A DNA stretch of 64,000 nucleotides from Streptosporangium canum (GTDB lineage Bacteria > Actinomycetota > Actinomycetes > Streptosporangiales > Streptosporangiaceae), in contig NZ_FOQY01000038.1 in NCBI RefSeq assembly GCF_900113865.1, positions 17,353 to 81,352 on the forward strand, given 5' to 3'. Every line of letters begins with the position of its first letter. The stretch's first letter is position 1. Below are positions 49,535-57,362 of this stretch, piece by piece. Below the pieces are notes generated by a model, which worked only from the letters and a program-made list of their open reading frames with translations, did not search any database and was not told where the DNA came from. The position numbers were made by a program, and so were the translations under genes.

Positions 49535-50311
49535 ATGAAGTACATGCTGCTGATGCAGTTCGGCCAGCAGGCCGTTTTCCCGCCGATCAGCACATGGCCC
49601 CCGGAGGACGTCACGGCCCACATCGAGTTCATGCACAGCGCGGACGAGAAGCTCACCGCCTCCGGGGAGCTCGTGGAGACGCAGGGACTGGCGATGCCCG
49701 ACCAGGCCAGGACCGTGCGGGCCGGTGACGGCGGCACCCCCGTCGTCACGGACGGCCCCTACCCTGAGGCGAAGGATTTCCTGATCGGCTACTGGATCGT
49801 CGACTGCGACAGCCAGGAGCGGGCGATCGAGCTCGCCGCGTCCCTCTCGGCAGCCCCCGGGCCGGGCGGCAAGCCGTTGAACATGCCGATCCTCGCCGCC
49901 ATGGTGCAGGGCGCCGCGACCGGCCTCGACATGCTCAGGGCACTCGGCACCGACGGACGCCTGGCGGGGCACCACCGTTTCCACACCGCGCGGGCCCATC
50001 TGCTGGAGATGGGCGGCGACCCGCAGGCGGCCGTCGACGACTACCGCGTGGCGGCCAGCCGTACGATGAGCGTCCCGGAGCGGGAGTACCTCACCGCCCG
50101 CGCCGCCCGGCTCGCCGCGACGACGTCCGGATCGGTCCGCCGGACCTGTAGAGCCTTCGATGTCCGCGGATCCCGCCGTGCCACCCCCGTGATTCACCGA
50201 ACGGGTTTCCAGGGGTCCCCGGCGGCTCCTGGCGCCCCGCCGCGAGCCTCGGTGGGCGATGATAGACGATCACTGATCCCGGCCGCCCGTCATCGTCAAA
50301 TCCGGCATTAA
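49535..50311 (+). CDS. YciI-domain protein fused to the C-terminus of an ECF sigma factor (deletion fusion)
   Basis: Residues 1-118 are a normal YciI-like domain (MKYMLLMQFG, HIEFMHSADEKLTASGELVE, VVTDGPYPEAKDFLIGYWIV, GPGGKPLNMPI). At residue 119 the sequence changes to AAMVQGAATGLDMLRALGTD, RLAGHHRFHTARAHLLEMGG and MSVPEREYLTARAARLA. This is the C-terminal helical end of ECF42-type (DUF6596) sigma factors. In actinomycetes a yciI gene commonly precedes such a sigma gene, so an in-frame deletion has removed everything between. The tail from about residue 197 to the stop is unrelated low-quality sequence. GAAGGAGCC precedes the ATG. Confidence 0.75.
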   Translation: MKYMLLMQFGQQAVFPPISTWPPEDVTAHIEFMHSADEKLTASGELVETQGLAMPDQARTVRAGDGGTPVVTDGPYPEAKDFLIGYWIVDCDSQERAIELAASLSAAPGPGGKPLNMPILAAMVQGAATGLDMLRALGTDGRLAGHHRFHTARAHLLEMGGDPQAAVDDYRVAASRTMSVPEREYLTARAARLAATTSGSVRRTCRAFDVRGSRRATPVIHRTGFQGSPAAPGAPPRASVGDDRRSLIPAARHRQIRH

Positions 50312-50420
50312 ACAGCCCTTCGAGATGGCTTTTTAAGCTAAAACCCGACTTTTCGTCTTTCCGCTGAATACAGTCCAGCGGTATCGGCGGTGACCACCCT
50401 TCACGGAAGGGCGGAGAAGA

Positions 50421-51476
50421 GTGGACGGGGTGCTGACGGGCGTGGATCCGATCGGTGAGAATCTGCTCAGAGTCATGGAGCCGGAGCTCGGATACCGGGA
50501 GCAGGCCGGGCAGCGCACCACGTTCGGCGAATGGTATTCCACCAACGTCGTCAAGGACCCCCAGTACAGAACGGCCCCCTGGTGCGACATGGTCATCGCC
50601 TGGGCCGCCGGGAAGGCGGGCGTCGAGGACTTCGTCGGCCAGTTCGCCTGGACGCCCTCCCACGCCCGCTGGTTCGAGACGCGGGGCGCCTGGTCCGATG
50701 AGCCGGAGCCCGGGGCCCTGGTCTTCTTCGACTGGTCCGGCGGCAAGGACATCAAGGGAATCGACCACGTCGGCGTCGTCGAGAGAGTCGAGGATGGAAC
50801 GCTCCACACCATCGAGGGCAACGTCGACGGGGTCTGGCTGAAGCGCAAGACGCGCGACGAGAGCAAGGTCGTCGGCTACGGCCTGCCGCACAGGGTCAAG
50901 GAGGGCCTGACGGGCGGGGACGCGCCCGTCCCGGTGACAGCCGGCCGGACCGAAGTCGGCGCGGCGTCCGCCGGCCGGACCGAGGCCGGCGCGGCGGCCG
51001 CCGGATCCGTGAGCGCCTCCGTGGTCGGCCGTCCGGAGACACCCTCGATCCCCCTGGAGGCCGCGCCGGTCGCGGGAGTGCTCCTTCTCGTCCTCGGCGC
51101 GACGCTCGTCCTGGCCAGACGCCGCCCGCGCGCCCCGGCGGCAGGAGTGGCGCCCGCCCCGGCGCCCCGGCCGCCCTCCCTCCCGGCGGACAGCCGCTCC
51201 CGCGTCCCGGCGGGCGGCCGGCACCGCAGGCGGGGACCGGGGGCGGAGACGCTCCTCCCGCCGGACACGGAGACGGCCTTCCGGCCAGGGATGGAGACGG
51301 CCCCTGGACCGGGTGTGGAGACGCCCCTCGGATCGGGCCTCGATCGGCCGGGCTCGCCGGCCGGGGGGATCGGGCCCCGGCAGGCCGTCCGGCACATGCA
51401 CCGGCGGGCGGGCGGCGGAGCCGGTCCGGCGCGGCCGGCGGGCGCCAGGGCCGGGCGCCGGCCGTACTCGACCTGA
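50421..51476 (+). CDS. CHAP-domain protein with C-terminal membrane segment
   Basis: A 351-residue protein from a GTG start. Residues 15-160 form a CHAP-type cysteine amidase fold: C55 (APWCDMVIAWAA), H116 (IDHVGVVE) and E132/N134 (IEGN). A linker (GRTEVGAASAGRTEAGAAAA, an internal repeat) leads to one hydrophobic helix at about 210-230 (PVAGVLLLVLGATLVLARRR) and a long basic, Pro-rich tail. No N-terminal signal peptide is visible. CHAP domains cleave peptidoglycan peptides; topology here is unusual. Confidence 0.75.
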   Translation: MDGVLTGVDPIGENLLRVMEPELGYREQAGQRTTFGEWYSTNVVKDPQYRTAPWCDMVIAWAAGKAGVEDFVGQFAWTPSHARWFETRGAWSDEPEPGALVFFDWSGGKDIKGIDHVGVVERVEDGTLHTIEGNVDGVWLKRKTRDESKVVGYGLPHRVKEGLTGGDAPVPVTAGRTEVGAASAGRTEAGAAAAGSVSASVVGRPETPSIPLEAAPVAGVLLLVLGATLVLARRRPRAPAAGVAPAPAPRPPSLPADSRSRVPAGGRHRRRGPGAETLLPPDTETAFRPGMETAPGPGVETPLGSGLDRPGSPAGGIGPRQAVRHMHRRAGGGAGPARPAGARAGRRPYST

Positions 51477-51529
51477 CCGGGTGAGTGGTCGGACGGTCCG
51501 GCCGGACGCGGCGCCCCCGGTTTGATTAA

Positions 51530-51548
51530 TTAGGTTAGCCAAAGCTAA
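51530..51548 (+). promoter_or_regulatory. IdeR/DmdR iron box
   Basis: TTAGGTTAGCCAAAGCTAA matches 16 of 19 positions of the actinomycete IdeR/DmdR consensus and lies 37 bases before the siderophore-interacting protein gene, overlapping its expected promoter. Iron-loaded repressor bound here should shut the gene off under iron sufficiency. Confidence 0.85.
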
Positions 51549-51585
51549 GTTGCTCGCGATGACATTTCCGAGCGAAGGCAGCACA

Positions 51586-52512
51586 ATGACAGCCGTCAGT
51601 GAGCAGACCGTAGAGCGCGTCGAGGAGATCCCCGCCTACCGCGCCTTCCCTGTCCGGGTCCTGCGGACGCTGCGGCTCAGCCCGAGTTTCGTCCGGGTCA
51701 CCTTCGGCGGCGAGGAGCTGTCCGGTTTCGCCGACAACGGTTTCGACCAGCGGATCAAGCTGGCCCTCCCGCTGCCCGGCGGCGGCTTCACCTCCATCAG
51801 CGACGGGGCCGGCTGGTACCAGCGGTGGAGGGCGCTGCCGGTGGAGTCGCGCAACCCGATCCGCACCTACACCGTGCGCGCCGTACGGCCCCGGCAGCGC
51901 GAGCTCGACATCGACTTCGTGCTCCACGGCGACGCCGGCCCCGCCTCCCGCTGGGCGACCTACGCCGCCCCCGGCCACCGCGCCGTGGTCATCGGCCCCA
52001 ACGCGGCCCACCCCGGGCCCACCGGCGGTCAGGAGTGGGCTCCGCCGGCCGGGGCGACGCGCCTGCTGCTGGCCGGCGACGAGACCGCCGTGCCCGCCAT
52101 CGCCGCCATCGCCGAGAGCCTCTCCGGCGAGGTGCGGGCCAGGGTCCTGCTGGAGGTGCCGCAGGGCGCCGACGTGCTCCCCCTCGACGTACGGCCGGGC
52201 GTGGAGGTCACCTGGCTGCCCCGTGAGGGGGCCCGCCACGGCGAGCTGCTCGTCCCGGCCGTCCGCGACGCCGTCGGCGAGATCACCGTGCGGAGCGACG
52301 TGGGGGACCTCCTGGAGGACGTCGACGTCGACACCGAGATCCTGTGGGAGGTCCCGCCGGCCTCGGGGCGCGACGGCCTCTACGCCTGGCTGGCCGGCGA
52401 GGCCGGCGTGGTCAAGCTGCTCCGCCGCCACCTCGTGCAGGAGGCCGGGATCGACCGCTCGTCGGTGGCGTTCATGGGCTACTGGCGGCTGGGGCGCTCG
52501 GAGAGCGACTGA
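51586..52512 (+). CDS. Siderophore-interacting protein (flavin-dependent ferric-siderophore reductase)
   Basis: A 308-residue SIP-family flavoprotein. The FAD-binding NPIRTYTVRAVR (RxYT) motif, DIDFVLHGDAGPASRWA, and C-terminal PVAF-like WEVPPASGRDGLYAWLAGEA with MGYWRLGRSE are typical. It reduces ferric siderophores in the cytoplasm to release iron. The ATG at 51586 follows an iron box at 51530-51548, so it is iron-repressed. No siderophore transporter lies within this window. Confidence 0.92.
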   Translation: MTAVSEQTVERVEEIPAYRAFPVRVLRTLRLSPSFVRVTFGGEELSGFADNGFDQRIKLALPLPGGGFTSISDGAGWYQRWRALPVESRNPIRTYTVRAVRPRQRELDIDFVLHGDAGPASRWATYAAPGHRAVVIGPNAAHPGPTGGQEWAPPAGATRLLLAGDETAVPAIAAIAESLSGEVRARVLLEVPQGADVLPLDVRPGVEVTWLPREGARHGELLVPAVRDAVGEITVRSDVGDLLEDVDVDTEILWEVPPASGRDGLYAWLAGEAGVVKLLRRHLVQEAGIDRSSVAFMGYWRLGRSESD

Positions 52513-52634
52513 GCACCACCGCGCCGCCGGCGGGTGGTCCCGGCCGTTCTCACGAACGACCGGGCCCGGGAAACCCGCCGCACAGGTGGCCGGCGCCGAT
52601 GGTAGTCCGGTGCGCTCCGGGTAGTGACCGATGC

Positions 52635-53543
52635 ATGACGGTCACCGGATTCACTGGGCGGGTCGCGACGTTGTGGACCGGGGCCCGCCACCGCCACCGC
52701 TGGCTGGACCATCTGGTCCGCGCCGGCGTGCGCTACGACCAGGCGGACGGTGGACGGCTGTCGGCCGCCCTCACCTACTACGCGTTCTTCGCGCTGTTCG
52801 CGCTCGCGCTGCTGAGCTTTTCGATCATCGGGCACGTCCTGGACGATCCGCAGGTGATACGGACCGTGCAGCGGTATCTCACCGAGAACTTCCCCCGCCT
52901 CGACGTGCAGGCACTGCGTGACGCCAGGAGCACGGCCGGGGTGATCGCCTTCGTCGGCCTGCCGATCACCGGCCTGTTCTGGATGGACACCCTGCGGTCG
53001 GCGATCAGGGCGATCTGGCGGATCGAGGAGTATCCGGGCCGTTTCCTGCTGCGCCAGCTCATCGACCTGGGCGTGCTGGCCGGGCTCGGGGCGCTGCTGT
53101 CGGCCTCGCTCGCGGTGGCCTTCGCCGCCGAGACGCTGCTGAACTGGCTGCTGGTGCACACCGTGGGCGTCGACGACATCCCGACGCAGTGGCTGCTGGC
53201 CGCGGTCGCGTTCATGCTCGGTCTCGGCGTGAACACCCTGCTGGCGGTCGCCCTGCTCACCGCTCCCCCGCGGCTGCGGCTGCCGCCGCGCCGGGTGCTC
53301 GGCCCCGCCCTGGTCATCAGCCTGGGCCTGGAGGTCCTCAAGACGATCGGCCAGTTCTATCTGGAGATCACCGCGGCCAACCCCGCCTACCAGGTCGTGG
53401 CCGGCGCCGTCGCGCTGCTCGCCTTCCTCAAGCTCCTCAACCAGCTCATCCTGTTCGCCGCCGCGCTCACCGCCACCGCCACCACCGGCGACATCGTCGA
53501 TCTGGCCGTCCGCCGCCCGGCCGCGCCGGCCGCCCTGACGTGA
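52635..53543 (+). CDS. YihY/BrkB-family membrane protein
   Basis: A 302-residue membrane protein with six hydrophobic segments and the YihY/BrkB motif ALTYYAFFALFALALLSFSI, IGLF-like GLPITGLFWMDTLRSAI and AIWRIEE. The family was once called ribonuclease BN; that assignment is wrong, and the function is unknown. ATG 52635 begins the conserved region; an overlapping ATG at 52631 is in another frame. No coupling to the upstream iron gene is evident. Confidence 0.88.
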   Translation: MTVTGFTGRVATLWTGARHRHRWLDHLVRAGVRYDQADGGRLSAALTYYAFFALFALALLSFSIIGHVLDDPQVIRTVQRYLTENFPRLDVQALRDARSTAGVIAFVGLPITGLFWMDTLRSAIRAIWRIEEYPGRFLLRQLIDLGVLAGLGALLSASLAVAFAAETLLNWLLVHTVGVDDIPTQWLLAAVAFMLGLGVNTLLAVALLTAPPRLRLPPRRVLGPALVISLGLEVLKTIGQFYLEITAANPAYQVVAGAVALLAFLKLLNQLILFAAALTATATTGDIVDLAVRRPAAPAALT

Positions 53544-53584
53544 TCCCCTCCCCCGCCCGACTTTGCCACGGATGTGAGCTGTGC

Positions 53585-53735
53585 GAGCATGGCCGGGAAG
53601 GCGACGGCGGAACGAGGAAACCGGTGTAAATCCGGCGCGGTCCCGCCACTGTGATCGGCGAGCGGATCCCGGACAGGCCACCGCGGGCGCGGGAAGGCCG
53701 GGACGGGCATCGACCCGAGAGCCAGGAGACTCACG
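53585..53735 (+). promoter_or_regulatory. Cobalamin riboswitch
   Basis: Conserved blocks occur in the right order: GGCGGAACGAGGAAACCGGT with GTAAATCC (about 53604-53633), the GCCACTGTGA core (53645-53654), and the B12 box AGCCAGGAGACT (53720-53731). This is a class I adenosyl-/methylcobalamin riboswitch aptamer. It lies 55 bases upstream of the next gene, with the expression platform (GCCTCCTCAC ... GAGAGGAG, able to sequester the ribosome-binding site) between. It should lower expression when cobalamin is plentiful. Confidence 0.93.
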
Positions 53736-53790
53736 CGGTCGCCTCCTCACGGAACGGGGCGGATCTCCCCGAGAGAGGAGCGCGTTTCTC

Positions 53791-54816
53791 ATGCCGCACG
53801 GCGGATCAGCCGGTACCGCACGCGTCACGGCCGGTGGCCCTCACCTGCCGCCGCTGATGCGCTGCCTGGCCGGCCAGGGCTGGAAGACCGTCACCGCGGG
53901 CCCGGCCGACCTGGCCGTGGAGGCGACCGGCGACGGCTACGAGGCGGCCTTCGACGGTGAGGGCCACTGGTTCGCCTCGCTGGCCGAGCTCACGGGATGG
54001 GCCGGGCAGGCGGCGGCCCGGCGGCCCCAGGGACTCCGCCCCGCCGAGACCCGCGCGGTGAGCGAGGCACTGGCCGGAGTGTCGGCTCTCGGCCCGTATT
54101 TCGCCGTCTCGACGGATCCCGCGGAGGAGGCCGACCCTGCCTGGCGCCCGCTCACCGCGCTCCACGCCGACCTCGGCGCCCTGCGTGCCTGGACCGGCCA
54201 CGTCGGGCGGCGGCTGGGCACCGGCGAGACCAGGGTGGCCGCCTCGATCCTGTTCCAGGGGCTGGCCGCCCGGCTCTGGTCACCGGTCGTCGGCGCGGTC
54301 GCCCTCCGGGGCGTGCTGCCGGACCTCGCCCCGGCGCACGTCCACTGGCGGCCCATCGCGAGCGGCCCGCTCCCGCTGTGGACGGCCCGGCCGGCCGGTT
54401 GGGAGGTCACCGGCCCCGGCCGGGTCGCCGAGCTGGTCTACCGCAACGTGATGACCGAACTGCTCGAACCGGTGGCGCGGGCCGTACAGGAGATCACTCC
54501 GATCTCCCCGCGGCTGCTGTGGGGCAACGCGGCCTCCGCGCTGGCCGGGACCCTGACGACCGTCGCGCGCGAACGGCCGGACCTCGCCCCCCGGGCCGCC
54601 GCGCTCAGCCGCGAGCTGCTGGCCCTCGGAGTGCTGGAAGGGACCGGCGACCTCGCCGAGCCGGCCCCCGGCCGTCATTTCTTCGTCCGGCGCAGCTGCT
54701 GCCTCTACTACCGCCTGCCCGGCGGCGGCAAGTGCGGCGACTGCGTCCTGCTGCCCCACGAGATCCGCCACGACCAGTGGGCGCGGGCCCTGCGACAGGA
54801 CGGAGCGGCCCCGTGA
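53791..54816 (+). CDS. FhuF-like (2Fe-2S)-binding protein under B12 control
   Basis: A 341-residue protein. The C-terminal RRSCCLYYRLPGGGKCGDCV has the CC-x(n)-CxxC cysteine set of FhuF-type ferric-siderophore reductases, which hold an unusual 2Fe-2S cluster. The preceding about 250 residues (ALHADLGALRAWTGHVGRRL, ASILFQGLAARLWSPVVGAV, VYRNVMTELLEPVARAVQEI) match the same family. The cobalamin riboswitch upstream makes a corrinoid, not an iron chelate, the likely substrate: reduction of Co(III) after uptake is a plausible role. No B12 synthesis or transport gene is adjacent. Confidence 0.85.
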   Translation: MPHGGSAGTARVTAGGPHLPPLMRCLAGQGWKTVTAGPADLAVEATGDGYEAAFDGEGHWFASLAELTGWAGQAAARRPQGLRPAETRAVSEALAGVSALGPYFAVSTDPAEEADPAWRPLTALHADLGALRAWTGHVGRRLGTGETRVAASILFQGLAARLWSPVVGAVALRGVLPDLAPAHVHWRPIASGPLPLWTARPAGWEVTGPGRVAELVYRNVMTELLEPVARAVQEITPISPRLLWGNAASALAGTLTTVARERPDLAPRAAALSRELLALGVLEGTGDLAEPAPGRHFFVRRSCCLYYRLPGGGKCGDCVLLPHEIRHDQWARALRQDGAAP

Positions 54817-54859
54817 CCCCCGGCTGCTCGGCCACGCTGCCTGCACCGATACTGGAACG

Positions 54860-55771
54860 GTGCTGAGCAGTCACCGCCTGCGGGTGCTTCTTGAGGTCTT
54901 CAGGACGGGGAGTATCGCGGGAGCCGCGCGTATCCTGCGGCTCTCGCCGTCCGCCGTGTCCCACCAGCTCTCCAAGCTGGAGGAGGAGGCCGGGGTGGGC
55001 CTGGTCGAGCGGGGCGCGCAGAGCCTGCGGCTGACCGCGGCCGGGCGACGCCTCGCGACCCGGGCCCAGGAGGTGCTCGACATCATCGAGGCCGCGGAGA
55101 AGGACCTGCTGGCGCAGGCCAGGGCCGACTCCGGGCAGCTCAGGATCGGGTTCTTCGCCTCCGCGGGCTACCGGCTGCTGCCGCTGGCGCTGTCGACCTT
55201 CACCGCCCGTCACCCCGCCGTGGAGCTCGACCTGGTGCTCGGCCAGCCGCACGAGCTCCTGCCCGACCTGGAGCGGGGCGCGCTCGACATCCTGGTGGTC
55301 TTCGAGCACGCGCTCGACCCCTGGAAACCGCCGGAGGGGGTCGAGGTCGCCCACCTGTTCGACGAGCCGCAGCTCCTGGTCGTGCCGTCGGGCCATCCGG
55401 CGGGGCAGCGGCAGCGGGTACGGCTCGCCGACCTGGCCGACGAACCGTGGATCACCACGTACGGCACCGACACGCCGGTGTCGGTGTTGGAACGGGCCAG
55501 CGCGCTGGAGGGGTTCAATCCGATGATCCGTTGCCGCAGCGACCACTACGAGGTCACGCTCGGGCTGGTCAGGGCGGGCCTGGGGGTGGCCCTGGTGCCC
55601 AGCCTCGGCGCGCAGGGCGCGGCGGGCATCCAGGTGTGCCGGCTGGACGGCCCCCGCCTCTTCCGCAGGATCGGCGCCGCCGTCCGCCCGACCAACCCCA
55701 ACCCGGCGCTGCGCTCCTTCATCGACTACCTGCGCGACGCCTCGGCCCAGATGCGCAACGCCCTGCGCTGA
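54860..55771 (+). CDS. LysR-family transcriptional regulator
   Basis: A 303-residue LysR regulator: N-terminal helix-turn-helix (RLRVLLEVFRTGSIAGAARI, LSPSAVSHQLSKLEEEAG) and a two-lobed effector domain (LRIGFFASAGYRLLPLALST, DILVVFEHALDPWKPPEGV). Its GTG lies 43 bases after the FhuF-like gene, on the same strand, so they may share a transcript. LysR genes are usually divergent to their targets, so its target may be elsewhere. Confidence 0.9.
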   Translation: MLSSHRLRVLLEVFRTGSIAGAARILRLSPSAVSHQLSKLEEEAGVGLVERGAQSLRLTAAGRRLATRAQEVLDIIEAAEKDLLAQARADSGQLRIGFFASAGYRLLPLALSTFTARHPAVELDLVLGQPHELLPDLERGALDILVVFEHALDPWKPPEGVEVAHLFDEPQLLVVPSGHPAGQRQRVRLADLADEPWITTYGTDTPVSVLERASALEGFNPMIRCRSDHYEVTLGLVRAGLGVALVPSLGAQGAAGIQVCRLDGPRLFRRIGAAVRPTNPNPALRSFIDYLRDASAQMRNALR

Positions 55772-55817
55772 GACCTCGGGCACGGGCGCGAGCGGGCACC
55801 GGCAGGAACAAGCACGA

Positions 55818-55849
55818 GCAGGCACAAGTACGGGCAGGCACAAGTACGG
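55818..55849. repeat. Tandem 16-bp repeat
   Basis: GCAGGCACAAGTACGG occurs twice in direct succession (55818 and 55834), with degenerate copies on both sides, and a CCTGG tandem run follows at about 55876-55890. It lies in the 261-base gap between the LysR and phytase genes. Confidence 0.75.
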
Positions 55850-55932
55850 GCACGGGCGCTCCGGCGTCGCCTGGCCTGGCCTGGCCTGGAAGCACCCCGG
55901 CTTCCACCGCCGTTCGTCGATCGTTCGTACCC

Positions 55933-55966
55933 AGTACATCATTATGTCATGACATAACGATGTACT
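55933..55966. promoter_or_regulatory. 34-bp near-perfect palindrome upstream of phytase
   Basis: Outer arms AGTACATC/GATGTACT and inner core TTATGTCATGACATAA pair with only one mismatch (55941 against 55958) in 17 positions. It is AT-rich in a GC-rich region and ends 67 bases before the phytase start, so it is a strong candidate operator. The inner half-site TGACATAA resembles GACAT elements in the nearby gntR and iol promoters. Confidence 0.75.
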
Positions 55967-56032
55967 ATTGCTTTGTCGTAAATTCATAGTTACGTTCTTG
56001 TGCGACAGCAACCCCCCAAACGAGGAGGCGCA

Positions 56033-57307
56033 ATGCGTCCCCTGCCCAGGCTTTTCCTGGCAGTCCTGACGTGCTCGCTTGTCGGAGCACTGTCTGTCCC
56101 GGCTTCGGGGCAGAGCATCCCGTCGGTGGACCCCGAGGTGGAGACCCCTGCCCTGTTCGACGACGAGGCGGGCGGCAACGCCAACGGCGACGACCCGGCC
56201 ATCTGGGTCCACCCCTCCAAGTCCGGCAAGAGCCTGGTGATAGCGACGGCCAAGGAGGGCGGCCTCTACGTCTACAACCTTGATGCCCAGCAGCTCCAGC
56301 ACCTGCCGGCCCCCGCGGCGCCGGGGCCCGACGACGAGGGCGGGCGCTTCAACAACGTCGACGTCACCTACGGCTTCGGCGGGCGGGACCTCGCGGTCGT
56401 CTCCGACCGCGGCCGGGACCAGCTCCGGATCTACGCCGTCGCGCAGGGCCAGCTGACCGACGTGACGGACCCGGCGGCCCCGTTCGTGTTCAACACCACC
56501 CAGCCGCAGGTCAACGACGGGGAGACGGCGTACGGCCTGACCACCTGGAAGGACTCCACCGGCACCTACGCTCTGGTCAGCCGGCGGCACACGACCGCGA
56601 TCGGCCTGGTCAAGCTTCTTCCCAAGCCGAACGGCAAGGTCGGCTACCAGGTCGTCAGGACGCTGAACCTGCCCGCGTCGTTCGCCCTGCCGAACGGCCA
56701 GAGCTGGACCCCCTGCGACGAGCCGGGCAGGACGCCGCAGGTCGAGGGCATGGTCGTGGACCAGCAGACCGACGTGCTCTACGCGGCCCAGGAGGATGTC
56801 GGCATCTGGCGGATGCGGGCCGACCTCACCGGGACGCCGACGCTCATGGACAAGGTCCGCGATTACGGCGTGCCCGCCACCTACGACCCGGCGACCGAGG
56901 AGTGCACGCCCGGCGTGGACCCCGGCTACGGCGGCCAGCGCCTGACGGCCGACGCCGAAGGCCTCACGATCTACTACCGGGACGACGAGAAGGGCTACCT
57001 GCTGGCCTCCAGCCAGGGTGACAACACCTTCGCCGCCTACCGCAAGGAAGGCTCCAACGCCTACCTCGGCCAGTTCCGCGTCGGGACGCACAACGGCGTC
57101 GACGGCGTCGAGCACAGCGACGGCTCGACCGTGCTGAACGTCCCGCTGGGTGACTTCGAGGAGGGCATGTTCATCGCGCACGACGGTGCCAACACGCCGG
57201 CCGTGCCCGACCGGGAGAACACGAACTTCAAGTTCGTCGGCTGGGAAGGCATCGCCGACGGGCTCGACCTGGACGTCGACACCGACGGCTGGGACCCCCG
57301 CGACTGA
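56033..57307 (+). CDS. Secreted beta-propeller phytase
   Basis: A 424-residue phytase with an N-terminal signal peptide (LPRLFLAVLTCSLVGALSVPA cut after ASG). Beta-propeller features: GDDPAIWVHPSKSGKSLVIA, KEGGLYVYNLDAQQLQ, RFNNVDVTYGF, VVSDRGRDQLRIYAV, EGMVVDQQTDVLYAAQEDVG, and ADAEGLTIYYRDDEKGYL, with the Asp/Glu calcium sites of the family. It removes phosphates from phytate outside the cell, giving lower inositol phosphates. GAGGAGGCG precedes the ATG. A large palindrome controls it, and a strong terminator follows. Confidence 0.92.
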   Translation: MRPLPRLFLAVLTCSLVGALSVPASGQSIPSVDPEVETPALFDDEAGGNANGDDPAIWVHPSKSGKSLVIATAKEGGLYVYNLDAQQLQHLPAPAAPGPDDEGGRFNNVDVTYGFGGRDLAVVSDRGRDQLRIYAVAQGQLTDVTDPAAPFVFNTTQPQVNDGETAYGLTTWKDSTGTYALVSRRHTTAIGLVKLLPKPNGKVGYQVVRTLNLPASFALPNGQSWTPCDEPGRTPQVEGMVVDQQTDVLYAAQEDVGIWRMRADLTGTPTLMDKVRDYGVPATYDPATEECTPGVDPGYGGQRLTADAEGLTIYYRDDEKGYLLASSQGDNTFAAYRKEGSNAYLGQFRVGTHNGVDGVEHSDGSTVLNVPLGDFEEGMFIAHDGANTPAVPDRENTNFKFVGWEGIADGLDLDVDTDGWDPRD

Positions 57308-57315
57308 GAATGAGT

Positions 57316-57349
57316 GAAGCCCCCGGCGACCTGACTCGCCGGGGGCTTC
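57316..57349. terminator. Bidirectional terminator between phytase and binding lipoprotein
   Basis: GAAGCCCCCGGCGA and TCGCCGGGGGCTTC form a perfect 14-bp stem with a six-base loop between two convergent genes, 9 and 14 bases from their stops. Confidence 0.9.
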
Positions 57350-57362
57350 TCCGTTCATCGGC

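Noticed and set aside
52635..53543. Ribonuclease BN
   Set aside because: The YihY family was historically mislabelled; this is a multi-pass membrane protein without nuclease motifs.
54605..57358. 917-codon open frame on the minus strand
   Set aside because: It runs antisense through the FhuF-like gene, the LysR gene and the phytase gene, all of which have clear family motifs on the plus strand.
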